From: Methylobacter sp. S3L5C
GTDB taxonomy: Bacteria; Pseudomonadota; Gammaproteobacteria; Methylococcales; Methylomonadaceae
NCBI RefSeq assembly: GCF_022788635.1
Contig: NZ_CP076024.1
Coordinates: 248,001-312,000 of the forward strand
Reading direction: 5' to 3'
Length of the DNA stretch: 64,000 bases
In this document: positions 8,096 through 16,229 of the stretch, piece by piece
How the letters are laid out: the number at the start of each line of letters is the position of its first letter
Numbering within the stretch: position 1 is the first letter of the stretch
Made by a program: the position numbers and the translations under genes
Notes under the pieces: model-generated
The model's input: the letters and a program-made list of their open reading frames with translations, nothing else
What the model was told of the DNA's origin: nothing
Database searches by the model: none

Positions 8096-8836
8096 ATGAC
8101 TCCAGAAAAACGCTCTATTCGCCGTCGTGGCATTTATTTATTACCCAATTTATTTACTACCGGAGCCTTGTTTGCGGGTTTTTATGCCATTACTTCAGCA
8201 ATGGGCGGGCATTTTGAAACAGCGGCTATTTCAATTTTTGTAGCGATGATTCTGGATGGACTGGATGGTCGTGTGGCCCGATTAACAAATACACAAAGTG
8301 AATTCGGCGCGCAATACGATAGCTTGTCGGATATGGTCTCCTTTGGTGCAGCGCCTGCTCTGGTCATGTATTTGTGGTCATTTTCCACTTTGGGGAAATT
8401 AGGTCTTTTTGCCGCCTTTGTCCACATGGCTGGCGGCGCATTAAGACTGGCCCGTTTTAATACACAATTAACTTCCGCTGATAAACGTTATTTTCAAGGC
8501 TTGCCCAGTCCTGCAGCCGCCGCTATTCTTGCCGGATTTATCTGGATTTCTCTGGAGCACAATTACCCTGTTGAAATAGTAAGATATATCGGTATCGTAT
8601 TAACCATCAGTACCGGCTTGTTAATGGTCAGTAATTTCAGGTATTCCAGTTTTAAAGAAATTGATTTAAAAGGTAAAGTGCCATTTTTTGTCGCTATTAC
8701 CGTTATGCTGGGTATCGCTTTTGTAATGGCGCAACCACAAACCATGCTGTTCCTGTTGTTTCTTGCTTATGCAATTTCAGGTCCGGTTGTCACTCTGGTG
8801 ATGCGTAAACGTAAATGGCAAGGACGTAAATCTTAA
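8096..8836 (+). CDS. pssA: CDP-diacylglycerol--serine O-phosphatidyltransferase
   Basis: Makes phosphatidylserine from CDP-diacylglycerol and serine, the first step to phosphatidylethanolamine. The 246 aa form a membrane protein of the CDP-alcohol phosphatidyltransferase family with the catalytic motif D-G-x2-G-R-x-A-R...G-x3-D-x3-D visible as DGLDGRVARL, then FGAQYDSLSD (about residues 55-80). Six to eight hydrophobic segments follow. This is the type II (integral membrane) enzyme. A gene order of pssA then leuA is common in gammaproteobacteria. An SD-like AAGGA precedes the ATG. Confidence 0.93.
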   Translation: MTPEKRSIRRRGIYLLPNLFTTGALFAGFYAITSAMGGHFETAAISIFVAMILDGLDGRVARLTNTQSEFGAQYDSLSDMVSFGAAPALVMYLWSFSTLGKLGLFAAFVHMAGGALRLARFNTQLTSADKRYFQGLPSPAAAAILAGFIWISLEHNYPVEIVRYIGIVLTISTGLLMVSNFRYSSFKEIDLKGKVPFFVAITVMLGIAFVMAQPQTMLFLLFLAYAISGPVVTLVMRKRKWQGRKS

Positions 8837-8879
8837 AATCTGCTTGAGGGCAAATTATCATTCGCGTATAGTCAACGCC

Positions 8880-8987
8880 ATGATTATTCAATACACCCCG
8901 CATTTTAAAAACACGCTTGCCGGCACAATAACTGCCAAAGCAAGCTTGTGCGCGTGGCTGCCCTGCTTTTTAAGATTCCTGCCCTGA
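8880..8987 (+). CDS. Candidate 35-aa leader ORF between pssA and leuA
   Basis: An ATG at 8880 opens a 35-codon frame ending at TGA 8987. It begins MIIQYTPHFKNTLAG and ends LCAWLPCFLRFLP, with five Leu codons and a C-terminal hydrophobic part. It overlaps an inverted repeat (GCTTGCCGGCA paired with TGCC..GCAAGC) and ends inside the GCCCTGAGGGC hairpin. Position and structure suggest a regulatory leader for leuA, but no strong SD is visible and Leu codons are not in a tandem run, so this is tentative. Confidence 0.4.
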   Translation: MIIQYTPHFKNTLAGTITAKASLCAWLPCFLRFLP

Positions 8988-9005
8988 GGGCATACAATCT
9001 TTTTC
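8981..9005 (+). terminator. Hairpin with downstream T-run before leuA
   Basis: GCCC-TGA-GGGC is a short stem (5 bp if the flanking T/A pair is counted), followed 7 nt later by CTTTTT. It could be the pssA terminator or the attenuator of a leuA leader. The stem is short and the T-run offset, so it would be weak. Confidence 0.4.
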
Positions 9006-9063
9006 ATTTATATTAGTTAAATCCCCCCTTATTTATATCAACCCAAACGTTGATATCTTTTCA

Positions 9064-9083
9064 TCGACTGCAAGGATGCAGAA
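9064..9083 (+). repeat. Fragment of the dispersed ended-repeat family (left-half motif)
   Basis: CGACTGCAAGGATGCAG here matches the conserved internal motif of the repeats at 17845, 24080 and 58905. Only about 20 bp are shared, just upstream of leuA. Confidence 0.4.
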
Positions 9084-9124
9084 AGAAGAATAATGCAGGA
9101 GCACAAACCGAGAATGGAGTTTTT

Positions 9125-10669
9125 ATGAAAGACAAGTTAATTATATTTGACACTACCTTGCGCGATGGCGAGCAAAGCCCTGGTGCATCAATGACCCGCG
9201 ATGAAAAAGTCAGAATTGCCAAAGCACTGGAACGGTTAAAAGTTGATGTTATCGAAGCCGGATTTCCTGCCGCCAGCCCAGGTGATTTTGAATCCGTTCA
9301 AGCCGTTGCCAATGTTATAAAAGACACTATCGTCTGTGGTCTGGCCAGAGCCTTGGATAAGGATATAGATCGTGCCGGCGCTGCACTTAAAGGTGCTAAT
9401 CGCTCACGAATTCATACCTTTATCGCCACGTCGCCAATACATATGCAAATGAAATTGCAAATGTCGCCCGAGCAAGTGATTGACTATGCAGTTAAAGCCG
9501 TTAAACGTGCACGGCAATATACTGATGATGTCGAATTTTCACCTGAAGATGCCGGGCGCTCTGATGAAGATTTTTTGTGTCGAATACTGGAAGCCGTCAT
9601 TAATGCCGGCGCTACCACACTGAATATACCCGATACGGTAGGTTATAGCGTACCCCAGCAATTTGGCGCAACCATTGCCAATTTGATGAACCGCATCCCT
9701 AATTCAGATAAAGCCATTTTTTCTGTGCATTGCCATAATGACTTGGGGTTGGCAGTGGCCAATTCCTTGTCTGCAGTGATGAATGGTGCACGTCAAGTTG
9801 AATGTACCATCAATGGTTTAGGGGAGCGTGCCGGCAATGCTTCTTTGGAAGAAGTGGTGATGGCTGTCCGTACCCGTCATGATGTCTTTAGCTGCCAAAC
9901 CGGTATAGATACCCGTGAAATTTTAACCTGCTCAAAATTGGTTTCTTCCATCACCGGCTTTCCCGTGCAACCCAACAAAGCTATCGTCGGTGCCAATGCG
10001 TTTGCTCACGAGGCAGGCATTCATCAGGATGGCGTATTAAAAAGCCGCGAAACTTACGAGATTATGCGTGCTGAAGACGTAGGTTGGAGTGCCAACCGCA
10101 TGGTATTGGGCAAGCATTCCGGTAGAAATGCCTTTAAAAGCCGGATTACTGAATTGGGTTTTGAGTTTACCTCGGAAGAAGAATTAAATGATGCCTTTTC
10201 ACGCTTTAAACAATTAGCCGATAAAAAACACGAAATTTTCGATGAAGATTTGCAGGCACTGATTTCAGAAGCCGGTTTTGAATCAGAAGATGAATATGTC
10301 AAGCTTATCTCTTTAAAAGTCTGCTCCGAAACCGGAGAAATACCCAACGCAAAAGTCACCTTACGAGTAGACAATAAAGAAGTTGTCGGTAGTTCTGATG
10401 GCGGCGGCGCTGTTGATGCGAGCTTAAAAGCCATTGAAAAGCTGGTTAAGTCCAAGGCTACCCTGGAACTTTATTCGGTTAACAATATCACCAATGGCAC
10501 CGATGCCCAGGGAGAAGTCACTGTGCGCCTTGAAAAAAATGGCCGTATTGTTAATGGTTTGGGGGCTGACACCGATATAGTCATCGCCTCGGCAAAAGCC
10601 TATATCAACGCGGTAAACAAGCTGAACAGCCCTGATCAACGCCGACATCCACAGAAAGGTGATGTCTAG
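9125..10669 (+). CDS. leuA: 2-isopropylmalate synthase
   Basis: First committed step of leucine synthesis: condenses acetyl-CoA with 2-ketoisovalerate. From ATG 9125 the protein is 514 aa, typical of LeuA type 1. [16 protein letters not shown] is at residues 8-23, the metal-binding [14 protein letters not shown] near 200, the second signature [15 protein letters not shown] near 235, and a C-terminal LeuA regulatory domain (about 390-505) for leucine feedback. GGAG at 5 nt before the ATG fixes the start; the frame is open 75 bp upstream but lacks family similarity there. It stands alone, without leuBCD. Confidence 0.96.
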   Translation: MKDKLIIFDTTLRDGEQSPGASMTRDEKVRIAKALERLKVDVIEAGFPAASPGDFESVQAVANVIKDTIVCGLARALDKDIDRAGAALKGANRSRIHTFIATSPIHMQMKLQMSPEQVIDYAVKAVKRARQYTDDVEFSPEDAGRSDEDFLCRILEAVINAGATTLNIPDTVGYSVPQQFGATIANLMNRIPNSDKAIFSVHCHNDLGLAVANSLSAVMNGARQVECTINGLGERAGNASLEEVVMAVRTRHDVFSCQTGIDTREILTCSKLVSSITGFPVQPNKAIVGANAFAHEAGIHQDGVLKSRETYEIMRAEDVGWSANRMVLGKHSGRNAFKSRITELGFEFTSEEELNDAFSRFKQLADKKHEIFDEDLQALISEAGFESEDEYVKLISLKVCSETGEIPNAKVTLRVDNKEVVGSSDGGGAVDASLKAIEKLVKSKATLELYSVNNITNGTDAQGEVTVRLEKNGRIVNGLGADTDIVIASAKAYINAVNKLNSPDQRRHPQKGDV

Positions 10670-10683
10670 CCTTAAGATGCAAA

Positions 10684-10738
10684 CAATGAATAAAAAGACC
10701 AGCGACTCTGGTATATTCTTCGCAAGAAATTGCTTAAG
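10684..10738 (+). repeat. Right-end fragment of the dispersed ended-repeat family
   Basis: The stretch CAATGAATAAAAAGACCAGC ... GGTATATTCTTCGCAAGAAATTGCTTAAG matches the right end of the full copies at 17845 and 58905. It lies just downstream of leuA and upstream of the glycosylase gene. Confidence 0.65.
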
Positions 10739-10755
10739 TTAATGGATCTTTATGT

Positions 10756-11487
10756 TTGTCCGACTATCAGGCAGTCTGGAGTTTGATTTTGGATAATATA
10801 CTGCGCTTGCAATATTTAGAGGCTATGGGTATTGATGTCTGGCTACCCAGAGCATCAATACCGGATGGACAAACGCCGGAATTTGAAGCGGCTGTTGATA
10901 ATATTGGATCAGAGACAATAACATCGGCAACCGATAACTGGGATGACTTACAAGCCGAAATTACTAACTGCACAAAATGTGCTTTGTGTACCACACGATC
11001 ACAAACAGTATTTGGCTCAGGAAATAAACAGGCTGACTGGATGTTGGTGGGTGAGGCTCCCGGACAACATGAAGATAAACAAGGTTTACCTTTCGTCGGT
11101 AATGCAGGCTTATTATTAACAGAAATGTTGCGGGCTATTGGGCTGAACCGGGAGGAAGTCTTTATTACCAATGTAATAAAATGCAGTCCGCCCAATAACC
11201 GCGACCCTCATGTTAATGAAATTGAAAGCTGCAGCGATTATCTGTACCGGCAACAACAACTTGTTAAGCCGAAAATCATTGTCGCACTGGGTCGTGTTGC
11301 CGCACAAACCTTGTTAAAAACAAATGAACCTTTAGCCGAATTAAGAGGCAAAGTACACAACTTCAATAACACACCCGTTGTTGTCGTTTATCATCCAGCC
11401 TATTTGCTACGGTTCTTGCCGGAAAAGCGCAAAGCCTGGTTGGATTTAACACACGCTATACAAACATTTAAAAATAACGAAGGTTGA
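10756..11487 (+). CDS. Uracil-DNA glycosylase family 4 (Fe-S type)
   Basis: Removes uracil from DNA. The 243 aa carry the family-4 features: 4Fe-4S cysteines C72 and C75 (in NCTKCALC), C143 (IKCSPP) and C159; the active-site GEAPGQHEDKQGLPFVG near 99-115; and the second catalytic loop with HPAYLLR near 215. An N-terminal extension of about 65 residues is also seen in homologues annotated as phage SPO1-type DNA polymerase-like. The start is a TTG at 10756; an ATG at 10752 is out of frame. It ends 3 bp before rimI, so they form an operon. Confidence 0.9.
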   Translation: MSDYQAVWSLILDNILRLQYLEAMGIDVWLPRASIPDGQTPEFEAAVDNIGSETITSATDNWDDLQAEITNCTKCALCTTRSQTVFGSGNKQADWMLVGEAPGQHEDKQGLPFVGNAGLLLTEMLRAIGLNREEVFITNVIKCSPPNNRDPHVNEIESCSDYLYRQQQLVKPKIIVALGRVAAQTLLKTNEPLAELRGKVHNFNNTPVVVVYHPAYLLRFLPEKRKAWLDLTHAIQTFKNNEG

Positions 11488-11490
11488 TTT

Positions 11491-12030
11491 ATGCGGGGAT
11501 TGATGGACAAAATAAAAAACTTGGTGATTTATGATGCCGATAAGGAATTCTATGCCAAAGTATTTCCCGACTCCGTGACCAAAAAAGATTTGCTACGCAT
11601 GCGAATAATGACGCATGGGGATTTACCCCGTGTGCTCGAAATTGAAAGAAAAAACTATCCCTTTCCTTGGGAAGAAGACATTTTTACCGACTGTTTTAAA
11701 GCAGGGTATAGTTGTTGGGTCTGCGAGTTGGACAATAAAGTATTGGGCTACTGCCTGCTTTCAATGGCAGTTGGTGAAGCGCATATACTTAATATTTCCG
11801 TAGACCCTGCCGAGCAGAAACAAGGCTTGGGCCGTAAAATGCTGGAGCACTTGATTGAAGTCGCACGGGGACGCGCAGAAACAGTTTTCCTTGAAGTCAG
11901 ACCCACTAATACTTGGGCTATCGCACTTTATGAAGATATGGGTTTTAACGAAATAGGCATTAGAAAAGGCTATTACCCCGCCGAAAACGGCCGAGAAGAT
12001 GCCATCATGCTGGCGTTGCAGTTGTTTTAA
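11491..12030 (+). CDS. rimI: Ribosomal protein S18-alanine N-acetyltransferase
   Basis: GNAT acetyltransferase for the N-terminal alanine of ribosomal S18. The 179 aa contain YPFPWEEDIF (substrate side), LNISVDPAEQKQGLGRKML with the acetyl-CoA Q/R-x-x-G-x-G/A loop, and LEVRPTNTWAIALYEDMGF then GIRKGYYP, the RimI hallmark near the C-terminus. It is about 30 residues longer at the N-terminus than E. coli RimI. An internal start is possible. It follows the glycosylase gene after 3 bp, a pairing also common in other gammaproteobacteria. Confidence 0.9.
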   Translation: MRGLMDKIKNLVIYDADKEFYAKVFPDSVTKKDLLRMRIMTHGDLPRVLEIERKNYPFPWEEDIFTDCFKAGYSCWVCELDNKVLGYCLLSMAVGEAHILNISVDPAEQKQGLGRKMLEHLIEVARGRAETVFLEVRPTNTWAIALYEDMGFNEIGIRKGYYPAENGREDAIMLALQLF

Positions 12031-12059
12031 TAATAATCAAAGACTTTCCAACATTTACT

Positions 12060-12108
12060 ATTCACCACGAAGACACGAAGTTTTTAACTTAGATTTCTTC
12101 GTGGTGAT
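12060..12108. repeat. Compact hairpin copy of the CACGAAG element
   Basis: TCACCACGAAG and CTTCGTGGTGA are perfect 11-bp inverted arms around about 25 nt, with the inner ACACGAAG also present. It matches the ends of the element at 354-499. It lies between the convergent rimI and suhB genes and may help terminate both. Confidence 0.6.
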
Positions 12109-12150
12109 ATAACCTTAAGTTGAGCTTACTGCCCGCCCCCTAAAGCAAGC

Positions 12151-12945
12151 TTATTTCAAGTTATCAGTGACATGTGGCTCAATAAGCTGATACATGAGCT
12201 GATGCATCTTTGGACTGCCGACAATCACATTGCCTGATTCCAGGTAATTGTCATTAAAAGAAAAATCCGTGATAACACCGCCAGCTTCTTTAACCAACAA
12301 GATGCCTGCTGCCATATCCCATTCCATTAAACCGATTTCCCAAAAACCATCCAACCGACCGGCGGCAACATAAGCCAAATCAAGTGCCGCTGAACCGGCG
12401 CGGCGAATCCCTGCACATTCGGGCGCTAATGCTTTAAACATACCCAGATAAGCGTCAAGGTGTTTATCGGTTTTAAAAGGAAAACCGGTACCAATTAGTG
12501 AGCCGTTTAAACTATTTTGATTAGTTACTCTAAGGCGACGACTGTTTAACATGGCTCCACCACCACGCTTGGCCGTGAATAACTCATCACGCAGAGGATC
12601 ATAAACCACAGCTACCTCAATCTTGCCTTTATGTTTTAAAGCAATGGAAACAGCGTACTGAGGAAATCCATGCAAAAAATTAGTAGTACCGTCCAGCGGG
12701 TCTATTACCCAAACAAAATCGTTACCTTGATGTTCGCCACTTTCTTCCGCCAAGATAGCGTGGTCAGGATAGGCAGCTCTGATAATGCCAATTATTTCTC
12801 GCTCAACGGTACGATCAACCTCGCTGACATAATCATTTTTACCTTTTTGATCGACGTGCAGACGGCTAACATTATCAGCTGAGCGAAGGACTAAGTCACC
12901 CGCGCTTCTGGCAGCACGGACGGCAATATTTAACATGGGTTGCAT
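12151..12945 (-). CDS. suhB: Inositol-1-monophosphatase SuhB
   Basis: Mg2+-dependent inositol monophosphatase; in E. coli SuhB also joins the rRNA antitermination complex. From ATG 12945 it is 264 aa, the expected size. Metal-site motifs are present: ILAEESG near 64-70, WVIDPLDGTTNF near 81-92 and LMEWDMAAGILL near 213-224. The frame extends 41 codons further upstream, over the trmJ promoter region, but that part has no family similarity. An ATG at 12936 is the alternative start. Divergent from trmJ. Confidence 0.93.
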   Translation of the reverse strand: MQPMLNIAVRAARSAGDLVLRSADNVSRLHVDQKGKNDYVSEVDRTVEREIIGIIRAAYPDHAILAEESGEHQGNDFVWVIDPLDGTTNFLHGFPQYAVSIALKHKGKIEVAVVYDPLRDELFTAKRGGGAMLNSRRLRVTNQNSLNGSLIGTGFPFKTDKHLDAYLGMFKALAPECAGIRRAGSAALDLAYVAAGRLDGFWEIGLMEWDMAAGILLVKEAGGVITDFSFNDNYLESGNVIVGSPKMHQLMYQLIEPHVTDNLK

Positions 12946-13031
12946 AAGCGAATTTACAATGAGCAGATAAAGTGTCAATGATAGCAAATCTTTTGGTAAA
13001 ATTGGCTTATTTTTAACAAAGGACGATACCA

Positions 13032-13757
13032 TTGCTGTCACATATAAAAATTGTTCTGGTCGAAACATCGCATCCCGGCAATATCGGAGCGGTTGCTCGC
13101 GCCATGAAAAACATGAACATAACTGATCTTTGCCTGGTTTCGCCTAAACTTTTTCCCAATGCCGAAGCCACATCCAGAGCATCAGGTGCCGATGATATTT
13201 TAGCGAAAGCTACCGTATGTGACAGCTTGCAAGAAGCCATCGCTGACTGTGAGATGGTCATCGGAGCCAGCGCCAGATGCAGAACCATTAGTTGGCCGGA
13301 AATGACGCCTCGGGAATGTGCAGAGGCAGTCGCGATTAATGAATCTGACAATAAAGTCGCCATTGTTTTTGGCAGGGAAAATTCAGGTTTAAAAAATCAT
13401 GAGCTGGATTTATGTCATTTTCTGCTACGAATCCCCTGCAACAGTGAGTATAGCTCTCTGAATATTGCCGCTGCAGTACAAGTCATTTGTTATGAGTTAT
13501 TTGTTACAGCCGGTATGCAAGAAGCTATTAATATTGGCGATAAAGGTAAAACACCGAAAGCGACAGCCATTCAAATGGAATCTTTTTACACACATTTATA
13601 CGAAGCGTTAACTGATATCGGCTTTATGCACCCTGATAAATCAAAATCTATTATGCGGCGTTTGCGACGAATTTATAATCGCGTACAACTGGATATTAAG
13701 GAACTGGATATACTCAGGGGTATTTTACGAATGTCCCAAGACCATCAAAAAAAGTAA
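13032..13757 (+). CDS. trmJ: tRNA (cytidine/uridine-2'-O-)-methyltransferase TrmJ
   Basis: SPOUT-class SAM methyltransferase modifying the ribose of tRNA position 32. The 241 aa start with IKIVLVETSHPGNIGAVARA (motif 1, with the catalytic Asn and Arg), contain IVFGRENSGLKNHEL (motif 2) near 115-130 and IPCNSEYSSLNIAAAVQV (the trefoil knot) near 134-151. A C-terminal extension of about 80 residues is typical of TrmJ and separates it from TrmL. The start is TTG preceded by AAGGA. In many gammaproteobacteria trmJ sits between suhB and iscR, as here. Confidence 0.93.
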   Translation: MLSHIKIVLVETSHPGNIGAVARAMKNMNITDLCLVSPKLFPNAEATSRASGADDILAKATVCDSLQEAIADCEMVIGASARCRTISWPEMTPRECAEAVAINESDNKVAIVFGRENSGLKNHELDLCHFLLRIPCNSEYSSLNIAAAVQVICYELFVTAGMQEAINIGDKGKTPKATAIQMESFYTHLYEALTDIGFMHPDKSKSIMRRLRRIYNRVQLDIKELDILRGILRMSQDHQKK

Positions 13758-13908
13758 CTTATATTTAGAGTCATCTATATTAATTTTCTGCTAATTCATC
13801 CTGTTAGAAAGCCATCTTTTAATAAAGTTGAAAATCTCCAGCCAACAGCAACAGAGAATTAAACCATAAAATCATTAGATGATCGTTACTTTGTAATCCA
13901 TTAGCATA

Positions 13909-13940
13909 ATAGTTGACTATTTTGGTAGGTTAAGTATAGT
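13909..13940 (+). promoter_or_regulatory. iscR promoter with likely IscR type 1 site
   Basis: A -35 TTGACT (13913-13918) and a -10 TATAGT (13935-13940) are separated by 16 nt. ATAGTTGACTATTTT matches the left half of the IscR type 1 consensus (ATASYYGACTRWWWY), while the right half is degenerate. This fits [2Fe-2S]-IscR autorepression of the isc operon. Confidence 0.6.
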
Positions 13941-13976
13941 AACGCTAATATACTTATTTTTTTGAGGGATTATCTA

Positions 13977-14477
13977 GTGCGATTAACTACTAAAGGCCGT
14001 TATGCTGTAACAGCCATGCTCGACTTGGCTTTTCACAGCCAGACAAAACCCGTTACTTTAACCGATATTGCGGCCCGCCAAACTATTTCCCTGTCTTATT
14101 TGGAGCAATTATTTGCACGCTTACGTCGCGCCAATATGGTAAAAGGCATTCGTGGACCCGGTGGCGGTTATACTCTGGCAGGTAAGGCTTGTGACATCAA
14201 TATTGCAGATATTATTGCAGCTGTCGATGAACCGATTGATGCCACCAAATGTGGTGGTGAATCCAATTGCCAAAATGAAAAGGCGTGTTTAACTCACGAT
14301 CTTTGGATGGGCTTGAGTGAACAAATCAGGGATTATTTAAAAGGCATCACTCTGGCTCATCTCCTGGAAAAGCATCGTGTTCAGGAAATTGTCAAAAGAC
14401 AAGAACAGGATGCTCTTCAGGTTATTGAAATACATCGCCAGACAAAATCAATCACTAACCTGAATGATCTACTTTGA
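13977..14477 (+). CDS. iscR: Fe-S cluster assembly transcriptional regulator IscR
   Basis: Rrf2-family repressor that senses Fe-S status. The start is the GTG at 13977 with GAGGG upstream, giving MRLTTKGRYAVTAMLDLA as in E. coli. Winged helix at 1-75 with recognition helix ISLSYLEQLFARLR; cluster ligands C92, C98 and C104 are at the same positions as in E. coli, with the likely fourth ligand His107. 166 aa. The 3' end overlaps the cysteine desulfurase gene by 14 bp. Confidence 0.95.
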   Translation: MRLTTKGRYAVTAMLDLAFHSQTKPVTLTDIAARQTISLSYLEQLFARLRRANMVKGIRGPGGGYTLAGKACDINIADIIAAVDEPIDATKCGGESNCQNEKACLTHDLWMGLSEQIRDYLKGITLAHLLEKHRVQEIVKRQEQDALQVIEIHRQTKSITNLNDLL

Positions 14478-15573
14478 TCATAACGCAACAACACCCATCG
14501 ATGATCGGGTACTGGAAGCAATGTTACCCTTCCTGACGTCTTTTTACGGCAATCCTTCCAGCTTATATCGTCACGGCAGAATAGTGCGAAGCGCCATTGA
14601 TACTGCCCGCGAGCAGGTTGCATCACTGGTCGATGCCCCCATATCGCAAGTCGTTTTCACCAGCGGTGGTACTGAGTCAAATAATCTGGCATTAGCCATA
14701 TTACCGGCCCGAGGCAGACTCGCTATTTCTGCGACTGAACACCCCTCCATTACTGAACCTGCCCTGCGTTTAAAGCAGCTTGGCTCGACGTTAAGCATCA
14801 TCGATGTCGATGCCAACGGACTTGTCACGCAAGCGGCCATTGAAGAACTGATTAACAAAAAACCGGACCTGGTTTCAATTATGATGGCAAATAATGAAAC
14901 CGGAGTTATTCAGGACTTGGCGCCCTGTGTCCAACAGTTAAGAACAAACGACATTATTATTCATACCGATGCCGTACAGGCATTGGGTAAAATACCGGTC
15001 TCATTTAACCACCTTGGGGCTCATTTGATGTCACTATCCAGCCACAAAATTTATGGGCCTAAAGGCTGTGGCGCCCTACTATTTGAAAAAGGCCTGGAGA
15101 TAACCCCGGTCTTTCTTGGTGGTGGACAGGAACAAGGACTAAGAGCTGGCACTGAAAATGTAGCCGCTATTGTCGGCTTTGGCAAAGCCGCAGAACTTGC
15201 AAAGACAGAACTGAGCAAACGCAGTGAACAACTATTAGCTTTACGAACACTACTGGAGGCGCATTTAGCCACTATTCCAGGCTTAACTATTTTTGCCCGA
15301 CAGGCAAACAGATTACCGAATACCATCCAGTTTGGCATCCCTGAAATTGATGGTGAAATGCTGCTAATGAAACTGGATCAAAAAGCAATTGCCGTTTCCA
15401 GTGGCTCGGCCTGTGCCAGTGGCGGTAGAATACCCAGCCCGATACTTATCGCGATGGGTGTAGAAGCCGAACTTGCAAAAAGCGCCATACGCATCAGTTT
15501 AGGTATGGCTAATACTGAAATTGAAGTACTTGAATTTATTAATCAATTAAAAGCCTTGGTTTACCAAGCATAA
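14464..15573 (+). CDS. iscS: Cysteine desulfurase (IscS/NifS type)
   Basis: PLP enzyme that delivers sulfur from cysteine for Fe-S clusters. The 369 aa start [14 protein letters not shown]-binding Lys195 is in [10 protein letters not shown], and the catalytic Cys317 is in SSGSACASG on a short mobile loop typical of group I enzymes. It is about 35 residues shorter than E. coli IscS and lacks the C-terminal IscU-binding extension, so it is nearer to NifS-like group I members. It overlaps iscR by 14 bp and precedes iscA by 10 bp, hence the isc role. Confidence 0.9.
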   Translation: MIYFDHNATTPIDDRVLEAMLPFLTSFYGNPSSLYRHGRIVRSAIDTAREQVASLVDAPISQVVFTSGGTESNNLALAILPARGRLAISATEHPSITEPALRLKQLGSTLSIIDVDANGLVTQAAIEELINKKPDLVSIMMANNETGVIQDLAPCVQQLRTNDIIIHTDAVQALGKIPVSFNHLGAHLMSLSSHKIYGPKGCGALLFEKGLEITPVFLGGGQEQGLRAGTENVAAIVGFGKAAELAKTELSKRSEQLLALRTLLEAHLATIPGLTIFARQANRLPNTIQFGIPEIDGEMLLMKLDQKAIAVSSGSACASGGRIPSPILIAMGVEAELAKSAIRISLGMANTEIEVLEFINQLKALVYQA

Positions 15574-15583
15574 AGAGGATGTT

Positions 15584-15910
15584 ATGTCTGTTTCATTAAC
15601 TGAAAGTGCAGCTCGTCAAATAAAAAAACAGCTGGAAAAACGTGGACAGGGAATCGGTTTAAAATTAGGTGTAAAAAAATCCGGTTGCTCGGGCTATGCC
15701 TACGTACTGGATTATGCCGACGCACTAAATGAAAATGATGCCGTATTTGAAGGTTTTGGTGTTAAGGTCATCGTACCGGAAAGTGACCTGGAATTTGTTG
15801 ATGGCATAGAACTGGATTATCGCAGAGAAGGTATTAATGAAGCTTTTAAATTTAACAACCCGAATGTTAAAGGTACCTGCGGCTGTGGCGAGAGCTTTTC
15901 GGTAGGGTAA
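15584..15910 (+). CDS. iscA: Iron-sulfur cluster assembly A-type carrier IscA
   Basis: A-type carrier for Fe-S cluster assembly. 108 aa with the three conserved ligands C35 (KSGCSGY), C99 and C101 (GTCGCGESF), plus the N-terminal [14 protein letters not shown]. An SD (GAGGA) lies just before the ATG. It closes the iscRSA unit: iscU, hscB, hscA and fdx do not follow, unlike the standard order iscRSUA. Confidence 0.93.
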   Translation: MSVSLTESAARQIKKQLEKRGQGIGLKLGVKKSGCSGYAYVLDYADALNENDAVFEGFGVKVIVPESDLEFVDGIELDYRREGINEAFKFNNPNVKGTCGCGESFSVG

Positions 15911-16229
15911 AAAATCCCTGTAACGCTGACCCTTTACGGGAATTTTGATCGTAACAAGTAAGCCGCTATGGACCATCACAAAATACATAGGGGCTTCAGT
16001 GTAAAAAGACCTGAATTCCATATACTCCATCCAGACCTCTCACTGCTTTCATAAAACGTTCATTGGATAACTCAAGAACGTGAAAAAACTGCACTTATCC
16101 TTTCTGCTTCCTGTATCATCTCAATTAATTTGAAATTAACACACCAGTGCTAATCGACCAGAAAAGCCAGACGATTACTTAGTCTTTTCAGGGATACGAA
16201 ACAGTGGCCACAAAAAAAGAAAAAACGAC
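15911..16229. other. Intergenic region without recognised gene
   Basis: 319 bp between iscA and the GGDEF gene. I see no clear terminator, no repeat shared with the rest of the window and no convincing ORF. A GTG-initiated 10-codon frame at 16204 ends just inside the next gene and is not considered real. Confidence 0.5.

Noticed and set aside
8880-9124. T-box or known leucine riboswitch before leuA
   Set aside because: No T-box sequence (TGGNACCGCG) and no other known riboswitch motif recognised.
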